In this document: positions 26,713-34,894 of the stretch, one piece after another
Position numbering within the stretch: the stretch's first letter is position 1
Layout of the letters: each line of letters opens with the position of its first letter
From: Thalassobius sp034670005
GTDB taxonomy: Bacteria > Pseudomonadota > Alphaproteobacteria > Rhodobacterales > Rhodobacteraceae
Length of the DNA: 64,000 nucleotides
NCBI RefSeq assembly: GCF_034670005.1
Contig: NZ_JAXMOH010000003.1
Location: 248,001-312,000 of the forward strand
Direction of reading: 5' to 3'
Translations under genes and position numbers: made by a program
Notes under the pieces: model-generated
What the model saw: only the letters and a program-made list of their open reading frames with translations
What the model was told of the DNA's origin: nothing
The model's database searches: none

Positions 26713-27915
26713 TCAGAGAACTTCGAACAGACCGGCCGCGCCCATGCCGCCGCCGACACACATGGTGCAGACCACGTATTTCGCGCCGCGCCGCTTGCCT
26801 TCGATCAGGGCGTGACCGACCATGCGGGCACCCGACATTCCATAGGGATGGCCGATCGAAATCGCGCCGCCATCGACGTTAAGGATTTCATCCGGAATAC
26901 CAAGAACGCGCTGCGATTGCAGGACCTGGCTTGCGAAAGCTTCGTTCAACTCCCAAAGGCCGATATCGTCGATCTTCAGGCCGTGTGCCTCCAGCAGTTT
27001 CGGCACGGCATAGATCGGGCCGATACCCATTTCATCGGGTTCACAGCCCGCCGCCATGACGCCGACGTAGCGGCCCAGCGGCTGCAAGCCGCGCTTTTCG
27101 GCTTCTTTCGCTTCCATGATCACGGCAGCAGAAGCGCCATCGGACAATTGCGAAGCGTTGCCAGCGGTGATAAATTTGCCCTCTTGCACAACTTGGCCGT
27201 TCTTGAAGACCGGCGACAAACCGGAAAGGCTTTCCAGTGTGGTCGACGGGCGATTACCTTCGTCCTTGGAAAGCGTGACTTCGCGGTCCGACACTTCGCG
27301 GGTTTCTTTGTCGACCACTTTCATCACGGTGGTCAGCGGCACGATTTCATCGTCGAACTTGCCAGCTTCCTGCGCGGCCGCAGTCCGCTGCTGCGATTGC
27401 AGCGCATAGGCGTCTTGGTCTTCGCGGCTGACGCCGTAGCGTTCGGCGACGATTTCGGCGGTTTCCAGCATGGACATGTAAAGCGCGGGTTTATGTTCCT
27501 TGATCCAGGCATCGGCCAGCCAGTCGGTCCGCATCTTGTCATTCTGAACCAGGCTGATCGATTCGACGCCGCCGCCGATGGCGACATCCATACCGTCATG
27601 AACGACCTGCTTGGCGGCAGTGGCGATGGCCATCATGCCGCTGGCACATTGCCGATCCATCGACATACCCGCGATGGTTACGGGTAGGCCCGCGCGGATG
27701 ACTGCCTGACGGCCAATATTGCCGCCGGTCGATCCTTGCTGAATGGCGGTGCCGATGATGCAATCCGAAATCTCGGACCCGTCCAGGCCAGCACGGGACA
27801 CCGCGTTGGAAACCGCATGACCGATCAGGGTCTGGGCCGAGGTGTTGTTGAACGCGCCGCGAAAGGCTTTGCCAATCGGGGTGCGGGCGGTTGAAACGAT
27901 TACTGCGTCACGCAT
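26713..27915 (-). CDS. Acetyl-CoA C-acyltransferase (thiolase)
   Basis: 400 residues from ATG 27915, with AAGGA seven bases upstream; the open frame extends upstream without thiolase similarity. Active-site Cys90 in SMDRQCASGMM, then GGGVESIS, NEAFASQVL, HPYGMSGARMVGHAL and the second cysteine motif CMCVGGGMGAAGLFEVL. It cleaves 3-ketoacyl-CoA in the last step of beta-oxidation. It lies 22 bp after the hydroxyacyl-CoA dehydrogenase-like gene. Confidence 0.94.
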   Translation of the reverse strand: MRDAVIVSTARTPIGKAFRGAFNNTSAQTLIGHAVSNAVSRAGLDGSEISDCIIGTAIQQGSTGGNIGRQAVIRAGLPVTIAGMSMDRQCASGMMAIATAAKQVVHDGMDVAIGGGVESISLVQNDKMRTDWLADAWIKEHKPALYMSMLETAEIVAERYGVSREDQDAYALQSQQRTAAAQEAGKFDDEIVPLTTVMKVVDKETREVSDREVTLSKDEGNRPSTTLESLSGLSPVFKNGQVVQEGKFITAGNASQLSDGASAAVIMEAKEAEKRGLQPLGRYVGVMAAGCEPDEMGIGPIYAVPKLLEAHGLKIDDIGLWELNEAFASQVLQSQRVLGIPDEILNVDGGAISIGHPYGMSGARMVGHALIEGKRRGAKYVVCTMCVGGGMGAAGLFEVL

Positions 27916-27937
27916 TTTGAATTCCTTTGGTTCGGGG

Positions 27938-28867
27938 TTATTCGCCGGGCAGGGTGACGCCACGCGCCGCCGCTGCATTCCGGACATATTTATGGGTTTG
28001 TTCGAAAGCGTTTGCCATCACCTGCTGGTTCGCAGGGTCACGGATTTCCGCCATTCTGGCCAAAACTGTTTCCGGGCTCAGCTCGTCGTCTTGCAGAGTG
28101 ATGCCTTCTGTTTCGTAGATCTTGGTTTCCGCGAAACAACCGGCACCGGCCCCCAGGATCATTTTGGACGGCGCGTCGTCGCTTACCAGTGCCAAAAGGC
28201 CGGGGGTGATGGTTTCGGGCTTCAACAGTGCCAGAAGTTCGGCGGGGATCAGGTTTTCGGTCATCCGCGTTGCTGCTGTAGGGGCCAGTATATTGGCCCG
28301 AACGTTGTATTTCGCGCCCTCAATGGACAACACGTTCATCAGACCCAGCATCGCCGATTTCGCCGCGCCATAGTTCGACTGACCGAAATTGCCGTACATA
28401 CCCGATGCTGAAGTGGTGAAAACGATGCGACCATATTCCCGTTCACACATATGCCGCCACAGGGCATGAGCGGTGTTAACCGATCCCGTCAGGTGAACAT
28501 CCATCACCATCTGGAAATCTTCCAACGTCATTTTGGCAAAAGTCTTGTCGCGCAGGATCCCGGCATTGTTCACCAGAATATCAACATGACCGAATTCGGA
28601 AATGGCTTCGTCCACCATTGCCTGAACCTGCCCGGAATCCGCGACATTGGCACCATTGGCGATCGCTTTGCCACCTGCGGCGCGGATTTCGTCCACTACA
28701 GCGCGGGCCGCGTCGGACCCCGATCCGGTCCCGTCCGTGGACGTCCCCAGATCGTTGACCACCACCTTGGCCCCGCGTGCCGCAAGGCCAAGCGCATGAC
28801 TGCGACCCAGACCGACGCCCGCACCGGTGACAATGGCCACGCGCCCGTCAAAACGTACTTCGCTCAT
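27938..28867 (-). CDS. Short-chain dehydrogenase, (3R)-hydroxyacyl-CoA dehydrogenase-like
   Basis: 309 residues from ATG 28867, overlapping the MaoC gene by 4 bp with GGAG upstream. Cofactor motif VTGAGVGLGRSHALGLAARG, then NNAG, catalytic S-A-S with a Y-G-A-A-K motif (NYGAAKSAMLGLMNVLS). A C-terminal extension (about residues 240-309) is longer than in classical SDRs and resembles the dehydrogenase part of peroxisomal multifunctional enzyme 2. Paired with MaoC it would hydrate and oxidise via the R-hydroxyacyl-CoA route. Confidence 0.88.
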   Translation of the reverse strand: MSEVRFDGRVAIVTGAGVGLGRSHALGLAARGAKVVVNDLGTSTDGTGSGSDAARAVVDEIRAAGGKAIANGANVADSGQVQAMVDEAISEFGHVDILVNNAGILRDKTFAKMTLEDFQMVMDVHLTGSVNTAHALWRHMCEREYGRIVFTTSASGMYGNFGQSNYGAAKSAMLGLMNVLSIEGAKYNVRANILAPTAATRMTENLIPAELLALLKPETITPGLLALVSDDAPSKMILGAGAGCFAETKIYETEGITLQDDELSPETVLARMAEIRDPANQQVMANAFEQTHKYVRNAAAARGVTLPGE

Positions 28868-29343
28868 GCTTCTTCTCCGAAATAGCGCCGACCCAACCAT
28901 TGGGCCACAAGAGCAGGTTTTTCCTGTCCTTCGATTTCAACGGTCACATCCATTTTGGACTGGAATTCACCGGGTCTGATTTCGTTGAACGCGGCCAGTA
29001 CGAACCGCGCCCTGATCCGGGACCCGACCTTCACCGGTGACACAAACCGAACTTTGTCGAAGCCGTAATTCACTCCCATGACGACGCCTTCGATGCTGGG
29101 CATTTGATAGACCATGGCCGACAGCATCGACAGAGTCAGGAACCCATGTGCGATGGTACTGCCAAAGGGCGTTTTTGCGGCGGCTTCTGGATCGACATGA
29201 ATGAACTGGTGATCCTCGGTGCAGTCCGCGAACTGGTCGATCCGGCTTTGATCAATGGTGAACCAATCCGACACGCCCATTTCCTGCCCCAGCAGGGCTT
29301 CGAATTCTTCCCGGCTGATTTTTTTACCTGAGGGCAGCGTCAT
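28864..29343 (-). CDS. MaoC family (R)-enoyl-CoA hydratase
   Basis: 159 residues from ATG 29343; GAGGA lies upstream and the longer open frame lacks similarity. Hotdog-fold hydratase with the motif FADCTEDHQFIHVDPEAA (catalytic Asp and His) and FGSTIAHGFLTLSML. It hydrates trans-2-enoyl-CoA to the R-3-hydroxy form. It is 2 bp after the upstream SDR and overlaps the downstream SDR, a tight unit. Confidence 0.92.
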   Translation of the reverse strand: MTLPSGKKISREEFEALLGQEMGVSDWFTIDQSRIDQFADCTEDHQFIHVDPEAAAKTPFGSTIAHGFLTLSMLSAMVYQMPSIEGVVMGVNYGFDKVRFVSPVKVGSRIRARFVLAAFNEIRPGEFQSKMDVTVEIEGQEKPALVAQWLGRRYFGEEA

Positions 29344-29345
29344 GA

Positions 29346-30164
29346 TTACAAATCCTCGTTGAACAGGGAGCCGGGGGCGTTCGATTGCATTCCTCCAGAC
29401 AGTGGCAGGATCGCGCCCGAAACATAAGACCCACCGCGGCCGCACAGATATTGCAGCGCTCCGGCGATGTCTTCGGGGCAGCCGACCCGGCCAAGCGGAA
29501 CACCTTCGGCGGACTTTTTCTGTCCTTCTTCGGTGCCGATGGCAAAAGCGGTCATCTTCGACACGAACGGTCCTGGCGCAATGGCGTTCACCGTGATGCC
29601 TTCGGGGGCCAGATCGTTCGACAGAACCCGGGTCATATGGTGCACCGCACCCTTTGACACAGCATAGGAATAGGTGGATGTGCCTTTGGGGATGTCGCCC
29701 ATAACCGACCCGACGTTGACCACGCGCGCGGGGTCCTGGGGGGTGCTGGCTGCTTTCAGCAGCGGCAGCAATTGCTGGGTCAGGTGGAACATCCCGGTCA
29801 CGTTAAGACTCAGAAGCTTTTCCCAGGCCTGATAGGGATGTTCACCAATGGCCGCACCCCAGGTGCGACCCGCGTTGTTCATCAGGATATGCAGTTTGTC
29901 GGTACGCTTGTTCACTTCGGCGACCAGCGCATCGATACCCGCTTCGGTGCTGACATCGCCGGCGAAGCCTTCGGCGCTTCCGGCATAATCCATTCCGTTC
30001 AGTTCTGCCGCTACCGCTTCACAGGCATCAGCCTTGCGGCTGGCGATCAGCACCCGAGCCCCAGCAGCAACCAGTCCTTCAGCCGCCATGCGGCCAATGC
30101 CGCTGGACCCGCCAGTGACCAAAGCGACCTTGCCAGTCAGGTCAAACAAATCATTCGGTGTCAT
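29346..30164 (-). CDS. Short-chain dehydrogenase/reductase
   Basis: 272 residues with GAGGAGG upstream of ATG 30164. Cofactor motif VTGGSSGIGRMAAEGL, HILMNNAGRTWGA, and the active site VNVGSVMG with SYAVSKGAVHHMTR. A C-terminal ILPLSGGMQSNAPGS closes the fold. Probably an NAD(P)-dependent hydroxyacyl-CoA or alcohol dehydrogenase in the acyl-CoA operon; the exact substrate cannot be told from sequence. Confidence 0.9.
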   Translation of the reverse strand: MTPNDLFDLTGKVALVTGGSSGIGRMAAEGLVAAGARVLIASRKADACEAVAAELNGMDYAGSAEGFAGDVSTEAGIDALVAEVNKRTDKLHILMNNAGRTWGAAIGEHPYQAWEKLLSLNVTGMFHLTQQLLPLLKAASTPQDPARVVNVGSVMGDIPKGTSTYSYAVSKGAVHHMTRVLSNDLAPEGITVNAIAPGPFVSKMTAFAIGTEEGQKKSAEGVPLGRVGCPEDIAGALQYLCGRGGSYVSGAILPLSGGMQSNAPGSLFNEDL

Positions 30165-30174
30165 ATTGTCCTCC

Positions 30175-31308
30175 TCAGAACCCGCGTGCTGCAGCTACCT
30201 GCGCAGCGTGATAACCATAATCGCCCAGCCATTCGGCCCCGACCCTGGCACGTTTCATAAAAAACCCGATGTCATATTCGTCGGTCATTCCGATGCCGCC
30301 ATGCATCTGTACCCCTTCGGATACCGCCAGTTTCGCGGTCGCAGTTGCGCGCGCTTTGGCGATCGACACGGCCAGCGTGGCCTGATCGGGGGACTCGTCA
30401 AGGATGCGGCCGGCATTAATTACGGCCGAAGCAGTGATCTCGATTTCACTGAACAGATGCGCGGCGCGGTGTTGCAGCGCCTGAAACGACCCGATGGTGC
30501 GGTCAAATTGTTTGCGTTCTTTCAGGTACCCGATGGTCATTGCATAGGCCCCGGCCGTCAGTCCCGAAAGCTCGGCCGCCAGCGTCGCCTGGCCTGCTTC
30601 CAGACCGTGACGCAGCGTTGCAAAGCCATTGTCCAGTTCGCCTACGATATCTTCGCCGGTGGCTTCCAGATCGTCAAAGTTGAGCCGCGCGTGATCGCGC
30701 GAATCAATCGTGCTGATCGCCTCTCGGCTCAGCCCTGTTCGTTCGACATCAATATCAAACAGGGTCAAACCCGACGTATCGCCCGCTTCGCCGGCGGTAC
30801 GAGCCAGAACCAACACCCGATTCGCGCTGCTGCCATCGGCGACGAATGTCTTGCTGCCGGAAAGCCGATAGCCGTTGCCAGATTTCTCTGCTCGCAACGC
30901 CGTCTTCGCAGGGGCGTGTTTCGGCCCCTCATCCACTGCAATCGCGTAGATTGATTCGCCTGCCGCGATTTGCGCCAGCGCATCACTGGCCCGGCCATTC
31001 GCCGCGCCGCGCAATGCCGTTGCGGCCATCACGGCTGACGAGATGAAGGGCGATGCGGCCAGAACCTGTCCCATTTCCTCCGACAAAATGCCCGCCGCGC
31101 GATGGCCCATATCGGCCCCGCCCTGTTCTTCGGGAACCAAAACGCCGGTCCAACCCATCTGTGCCATTTCGCGCCACAGCCCCGGATCGAACGGGCGGCC
31201 CTGTTCGCGGTTGGCACGCAGGGCGGAAACGGGCGAAGCATCGTTCAGAAACCCGCGGGCAGAATCGCGCAGCAAGGTTTCGTCTTCGGTTTCAAGAAGA
31301 CTGGTCAT
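30175..31308 (-). CDS. Acyl-CoA dehydrogenase, small-subunit type
   Basis: 377 residues from ATG 31308 (a TTG two codons earlier is less likely), with AAGGAA upstream. Central SGSKTFVADGSSANRVLVLA and a C-terminal YLKERKQFDRTIGSFQALQH plus SEGVQMHGGIGMTDEYDIGF. The layout is that of the 357-residue protein on the other strand. It follows the large-subunit gene by 11 bp, giving a second dehydrogenase pair in this region. Confidence 0.88.
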   Translation of the reverse strand: MTSLLETEDETLLRDSARGFLNDASPVSALRANREQGRPFDPGLWREMAQMGWTGVLVPEEQGGADMGHRAAGILSEEMGQVLAASPFISSAVMAATALRGAANGRASDALAQIAAGESIYAIAVDEGPKHAPAKTALRAEKSGNGYRLSGSKTFVADGSSANRVLVLARTAGEAGDTSGLTLFDIDVERTGLSREAISTIDSRDHARLNFDDLEATGEDIVGELDNGFATLRHGLEAGQATLAAELSGLTAGAYAMTIGYLKERKQFDRTIGSFQALQHRAAHLFSEIEITASAVINAGRILDESPDQATLAVSIAKARATATAKLAVSEGVQMHGGIGMTDEYDIGFFMKRARVGAEWLGDYGYHAAQVAAARGF

Positions 31309-31319
31309 TCTCAATTTCC

Positions 31320-32516
31320 TTATTTCAAAGGCAGTTCAAGGACGCGCTTGGAAATGATGTCCAGCATCACTTCCGAAGTGCCGCCTTCGATCGAATTGGC
31401 TTTGGTACGTAGCCATTCCGGTGCCAGTGACCCGTGCGGTCCGTCCCATTCCACGCCTTCGCTACCCGACGCTGACATCAGCAATTCGTATCGGCGCTTG
31501 TTCATTTCGGTGCCGTAATATTTCAACATTGCGCTGGCATTGCCCACGCCGCGTCCCGATTCCGCCTGATCCTTGTAGCGATCCAGCGTCATGCCAAAGG
31601 CAAGACTGTCCACTTCCAGCTCCATTGCCTGCGCGCTGATTACCGGATCGGACAGAACGTCAGTATCTAGGCTGGACAAGAATTCGCCAGTCGACCGACC
31701 GCCCAGCAATCCTTGCGCACCGCCGCTTATCATTTCACGTTCATGCGTCAGCAGATGTTTTGCAACGTCCCAGCCACGATTTATTTCACCCACCTGAGAC
31801 GGGATGCCATCGCCATAGGATTTCGGAACTTTGACGTTGTCGAAGAAGGTTTCGCAGAAAGGTGATTTGCCCGAAATCAGCTGAATTGGCTTGGTGCTCA
31901 CACCGGGTGTCGTCATGTCGATCAGAACAAAGGAAATACCCTTGTGCTTGGGCGCTTCCCGGTCGGTGCGAACCAACGCGAAAATCCAATCGGCCTTGTC
32001 TGCGTAAGAGGTCCAGATCTTTTGTCCGTTGATCAACCAATGGTCGCCCATATCTTCGGCCCGGGTCTGAACGCTGGCCAGATCGCTGCCGGCACCGGGT
32101 TCGGAATACCCTTGGCACCAGCGAATTTTGCCGCTGGTGATCTGGGGCAGGAAATGCAGCTTCTGTTCTTCGGTGCCAAAGGCCAGTAGGGCTGGTCCCA
32201 ACATCCACAAGCCAAAGCTTTCCAGGGGACTGGGGGCTTTCAGGCGTGTCATCTCTTCACGGAAAATTTTCTCTTGCGCCCGGTTCAAACCTGCACCGCC
32301 ATAGGCTGTTGGCCAGCGGGGTGCGGTCATGCCTTTGGTGATGGCGTTTTCCATCCAAACACGTTGATCGTCGTTGTCGAAGCTCCAGTTGCGGCCGCCC
32401 CAGACGATAGAGCCTTCACCAAGTGGACGGTTACGTAGCGTCTCGGGACAATTATTAATGATCCAATCCGCTATATCATTTCGGAACTTTGACAGTTCCG
32501 TCGTATCATCTGCCAT
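31320..32516 (-). CDS. Acyl-CoA dehydrogenase, large-subunit type
   Basis: 398 residues from ATG 32516, behind GGAGGGG. Motifs RWCQGYSEPGAGSDLASVQ and WLINGQKIWTSYADKADW. C-terminal IEGGTSEVMLDIISKRVLEL has Gly where medium-chain enzymes have the catalytic Glu. A Glu in LLTHEREMISGG (Glu259) is the likely base. First gene of the minus-strand acyl-CoA operon, divergent from the Liv importer at 32652. Confidence 0.9.
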   Translation of the reverse strand: MADDTTELSKFRNDIADWIINNCPETLRNRPLGEGSIVWGGRNWSFDNDDQRVWMENAITKGMTAPRWPTAYGGAGLNRAQEKIFREEMTRLKAPSPLESFGLWMLGPALLAFGTEEQKLHFLPQITSGKIRWCQGYSEPGAGSDLASVQTRAEDMGDHWLINGQKIWTSYADKADWIFALVRTDREAPKHKGISFVLIDMTTPGVSTKPIQLISGKSPFCETFFDNVKVPKSYGDGIPSQVGEINRGWDVAKHLLTHEREMISGGAQGLLGGRSTGEFLSSLDTDVLSDPVISAQAMELEVDSLAFGMTLDRYKDQAESGRGVGNASAMLKYYGTEMNKRRYELLMSASGSEGVEWDGPHGSLAPEWLRTKANSIEGGTSEVMLDIISKRVLELPLK

Positions 32517-32571
32517 GTCACCCCTCCCCTGATGAATGTTTCGCATAGCAGAATAGAGTTTCACAAAATGA

Positions 32572-32600
32572 TTGACAAGCGGTCAGTAGACGCTTTTGAT
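32572..32600 (+). promoter_or_regulatory. Sigma-70-type promoter of the first liv operon with an overlapping dyad
   Basis: A consensus -35 box TTGACA (32572-32577) is followed after exactly 17 bp by TTTGAT (32595-32600, four of six matches to TATAAT). The substrate-binding protein gene starts 51 bp downstream with GGGAGGAG as ribosome site. The -35 box is part of a TGAC-N5-GTCA dyad (32573-32585), the type of site bound by TetR-family regulators of acyl-CoA operons. No TetR gene is in the window. Confidence 0.65.
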
Positions 32601-32651
32601 CAGCGGTGGAAATGACGTTGCGGCGTCGTTTAATGACGGGAGGAGAAATCT

Positions 32652-33890
32652 ATGAAACTAGTTATATCAGCTGCACTTGCGGCGGCTATGAGCGTTGCGG
32701 CCGTTTCCGGCGCGTCAGCGGATACACTGAAAATCGCCTTTATCGATCCGCTTTCGGGGCCTTTTGGGCCGTCGGGACAGGCGGGTCTGAACGAATGGAT
32801 CTACGCGGCCGACCAGATGAACGCCAAGGGCGGCATCAATGGCGACATGATCGAAGTCACCGGCTACGACAACAAGATCAACCCAAAAGAATCGCTGGTT
32901 CAGTTGCAGAAAGCGCTCGACGGTGGTGCTCGCTACATCGCGCAGGGTAACGGATCGTCGGTGGCTTCGGCGCTGATTGATGCGATCGACAAGCACAACA
33001 AGCGTAACCCGGGCGAAGAAGTCCTGTTCCTGAACTATGCTGCGGTCGATCCCGCATTCACCAACGATCGCTGCACCTTCTGGCATTTCCGTTTCGACGC
33101 GGATGCCGACATGAAGATGGCCGCTGTCACCAACTGGGTGAAAGACCAGCCGGACATCAAGAGCGTCTACATCATCGGCCAGGACTATTCCTTCGGTAAG
33201 GCGGTTGCCGCCGCAGCCGTTAAAAACCTGACCGAAAAGCGCCCTGACATCGATATCGTCGGCAACGAATTGCATCCGCTGGGCAAGGTGAAGGACTTCA
33301 CTCCCTACGTGCAGAAGATCATCAGCTCGGGTGCCGATGCAATCATCACCGGGAACTGGGGCGCCGACATGGTGCTGCTGATCAAAGCGGCGGTCGATTC
33401 GGGTTTTGAAGGCCCGATCCTGACATATTACGGTGGTTCCAAGGGCGCGGCCACGGCGATGGGTGAAGCGGCGGTCGGCCAAGTTAAGGCGATTGTCGAG
33501 AACAACACCAACCTGCCGATGTCGGACGCCGAGGCAGCCTATGTCGATGGTTATGAAGCCAAGTATACCGAGGACAACTACTACTATCACCGCATTCACA
33601 ATGCGATGAACATGCTGGCGATGGCGGCCGAAAAAGCCGACAGCACCGACCCGGTAGATGTTGCGTTCGCACTGGAAGGCATGACCTATGACAGCCCCAA
33701 CGGCGTCATCACCATGCGTGCAGATAACCACCAGATTCTGCAGCCGATGTTCATGTCGACCTTCTCGGACGATGTTGAACGCGGTGTTGAGAAGCTGCCC
33801 CTGGGGTGGAAATCGGGTCCGGCGGACCGCATCGAAGCGGAAGACACCCGTACCGAAACCACCTGTAAGATGAAGCGCCCTAGCAAATAA
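32652..33890 (+). CDS. Liv-type ABC transporter substrate-binding protein (operon 1)
   Basis: 412 residues with a signal peptide (cleavage after ASA, residue 23). Mature start TLKIAFIDPLSGPFGPSGQA is typical of the LivK/peripla_BP_6 fold, which binds branched amino acids, amides or aromatic and carboxylic acids. It captures the substrate in the periplasm for the LivH/LivM permeases downstream. Its divergent position to the acyl-CoA operon suggests the ligand is that pathway's starting compound. Confidence 0.92.
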   Translation: MKLVISAALAAAMSVAAVSGASADTLKIAFIDPLSGPFGPSGQAGLNEWIYAADQMNAKGGINGDMIEVTGYDNKINPKESLVQLQKALDGGARYIAQGNGSSVASALIDAIDKHNKRNPGEEVLFLNYAAVDPAFTNDRCTFWHFRFDADADMKMAAVTNWVKDQPDIKSVYIIGQDYSFGKAVAAAAVKNLTEKRPDIDIVGNELHPLGKVKDFTPYVQKIISSGADAIITGNWGADMVLLIKAAVDSGFEGPILTYYGGSKGAATAMGEAAVGQVKAIVENNTNLPMSDAEAAYVDGYEAKYTEDNYYYHRIHNAMNMLAMAAEKADSTDPVDVAFALEGMTYDSPNGVITMRADNHQILQPMFMSTFSDDVERGVEKLPLGWKSGPADRIEAEDTRTETTCKMKRPSK

Positions 33891-33916
33891 GGCGGCCCAA
33901 ATCTTAATCCAAGAAC

Positions 33917-33942
33917 GGTGCCGCGTGATTTCACGCGGCACC
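33917..33942 (+). other. Strong intercistronic hairpin after the binding-protein gene
   Basis: GGTGCCGCGTGA pairs perfectly with TCACGCGGCACC around a 2-nt TT (12-bp stem). No T tract follows, so it is better read as an mRNA-stabilising or attenuating structure, giving more binding protein than permease, than as a full terminator. Confidence 0.75.
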
Positions 33943-33961
33943 TTACTGCTAAGAGGTTTTC

Positions 33962-34894
33962 ATGGAAACGATCGTATTTTCACTCCTCAACGGAGTGATT
34001 TACGGGCTCCTTTTGTTCATGCTGTCAAGCGGTCTGACATTGATCTTCAGCATGATGGGCGTTCTGAATTTTGCCCACGCCAGCTTCTACATGCTGGGAG
34101 CCTATTTTGCCTACACCATCTCCGAAGCCAGTAGTTTCTGGGTGGCCCTGATTTTCGCCCCGATCCTTGTCGGGTTGGTCGGCGCTATGGTGGAAAAATT
34201 CGGACTGCGCACTGTGCATGTAAACGGGCACGTGGCCGAATTGCTTTTCACTTTCGGATTAGCCTATCTGATCGACGAGGTGGTTAAGATCGTTTGGGGC
34301 CGCAACGCAGTTGACTACAAGGTCCCTGAATTGCTCGATTTCCCCTTGTTCGAACTGTTCGGTGCGCAATATCCGGCTTATCGAATTTTCACGCTTTTCG
34401 TTGCTCTGGCGATGCTCGTGGCGCTTTGGTTTATCCTGAACCGTACCCGCGCGGGCCTGATCATTCAGGCGGCGCTATCGCATCCACATATGGTGGGCCA
34501 TTTGGGGCATAACGTTCCGCGGATATTCATGACTGTGTTTGGTGTCGGTTGTGCGCTGGCCGGATTGGCCGGGGTGATCGGCGGAAACTACCTCGTGACC
34601 GAGCCTGCCATGGCTGTGCAGATGGGGCCGATCGTCTTTGTTGTTGTCGTTGTCGGAGGACTGGGCAGTCTGATGGGGGCATTTCTGGCAGCTATGATCC
34701 TGGGACTTTTGCAGACTTTCGCTGTCTCCATCGATGCCCGCTTTGCCGATATCTTCGGCTGGCTGGGGCTGAGCGAGACCACTGAACTGGGCAGTATTAC
34801 CATCGCGTCGCTGGCACCGATGATACCGTTCCTAATGCTGGTACTGATCCTGATGATTCGTCCGCGCGGTTTGTTGGGGGATCGTGAGCTATGA
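33962..34894 (+). CDS. Liv-type ABC transporter permease (LivH)
   Basis: 310 residues, about eight membrane helices. N-terminal INGVIYGLLLFMLSSGLTLI and LNFAHASFYMLGAYFAY are characteristic of LivH permeases; the EAA-like cytoplasmic loop is LSHPHMVGHLGHNVPRIFMT. It overlaps the LivM gene by 4 bp and forms the membrane channel with it. Confidence 0.93.
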   Translation: METIVFSLLNGVIYGLLLFMLSSGLTLIFSMMGVLNFAHASFYMLGAYFAYTISEASSFWVALIFAPILVGLVGAMVEKFGLRTVHVNGHVAELLFTFGLAYLIDEVVKIVWGRNAVDYKVPELLDFPLFELFGAQYPAYRIFTLFVALAMLVALWFILNRTRAGLIIQAALSHPHMVGHLGHNVPRIFMTVFGVGCALAGLAGVIGGNYLVTEPAMAVQMGPIVFVVVVVGGLGSLMGAFLAAMILGLLQTFAVSIDARFADIFGWLGLSETTELGSITIASLAPMIPFLMLVLILMIRPRGLLGDREL

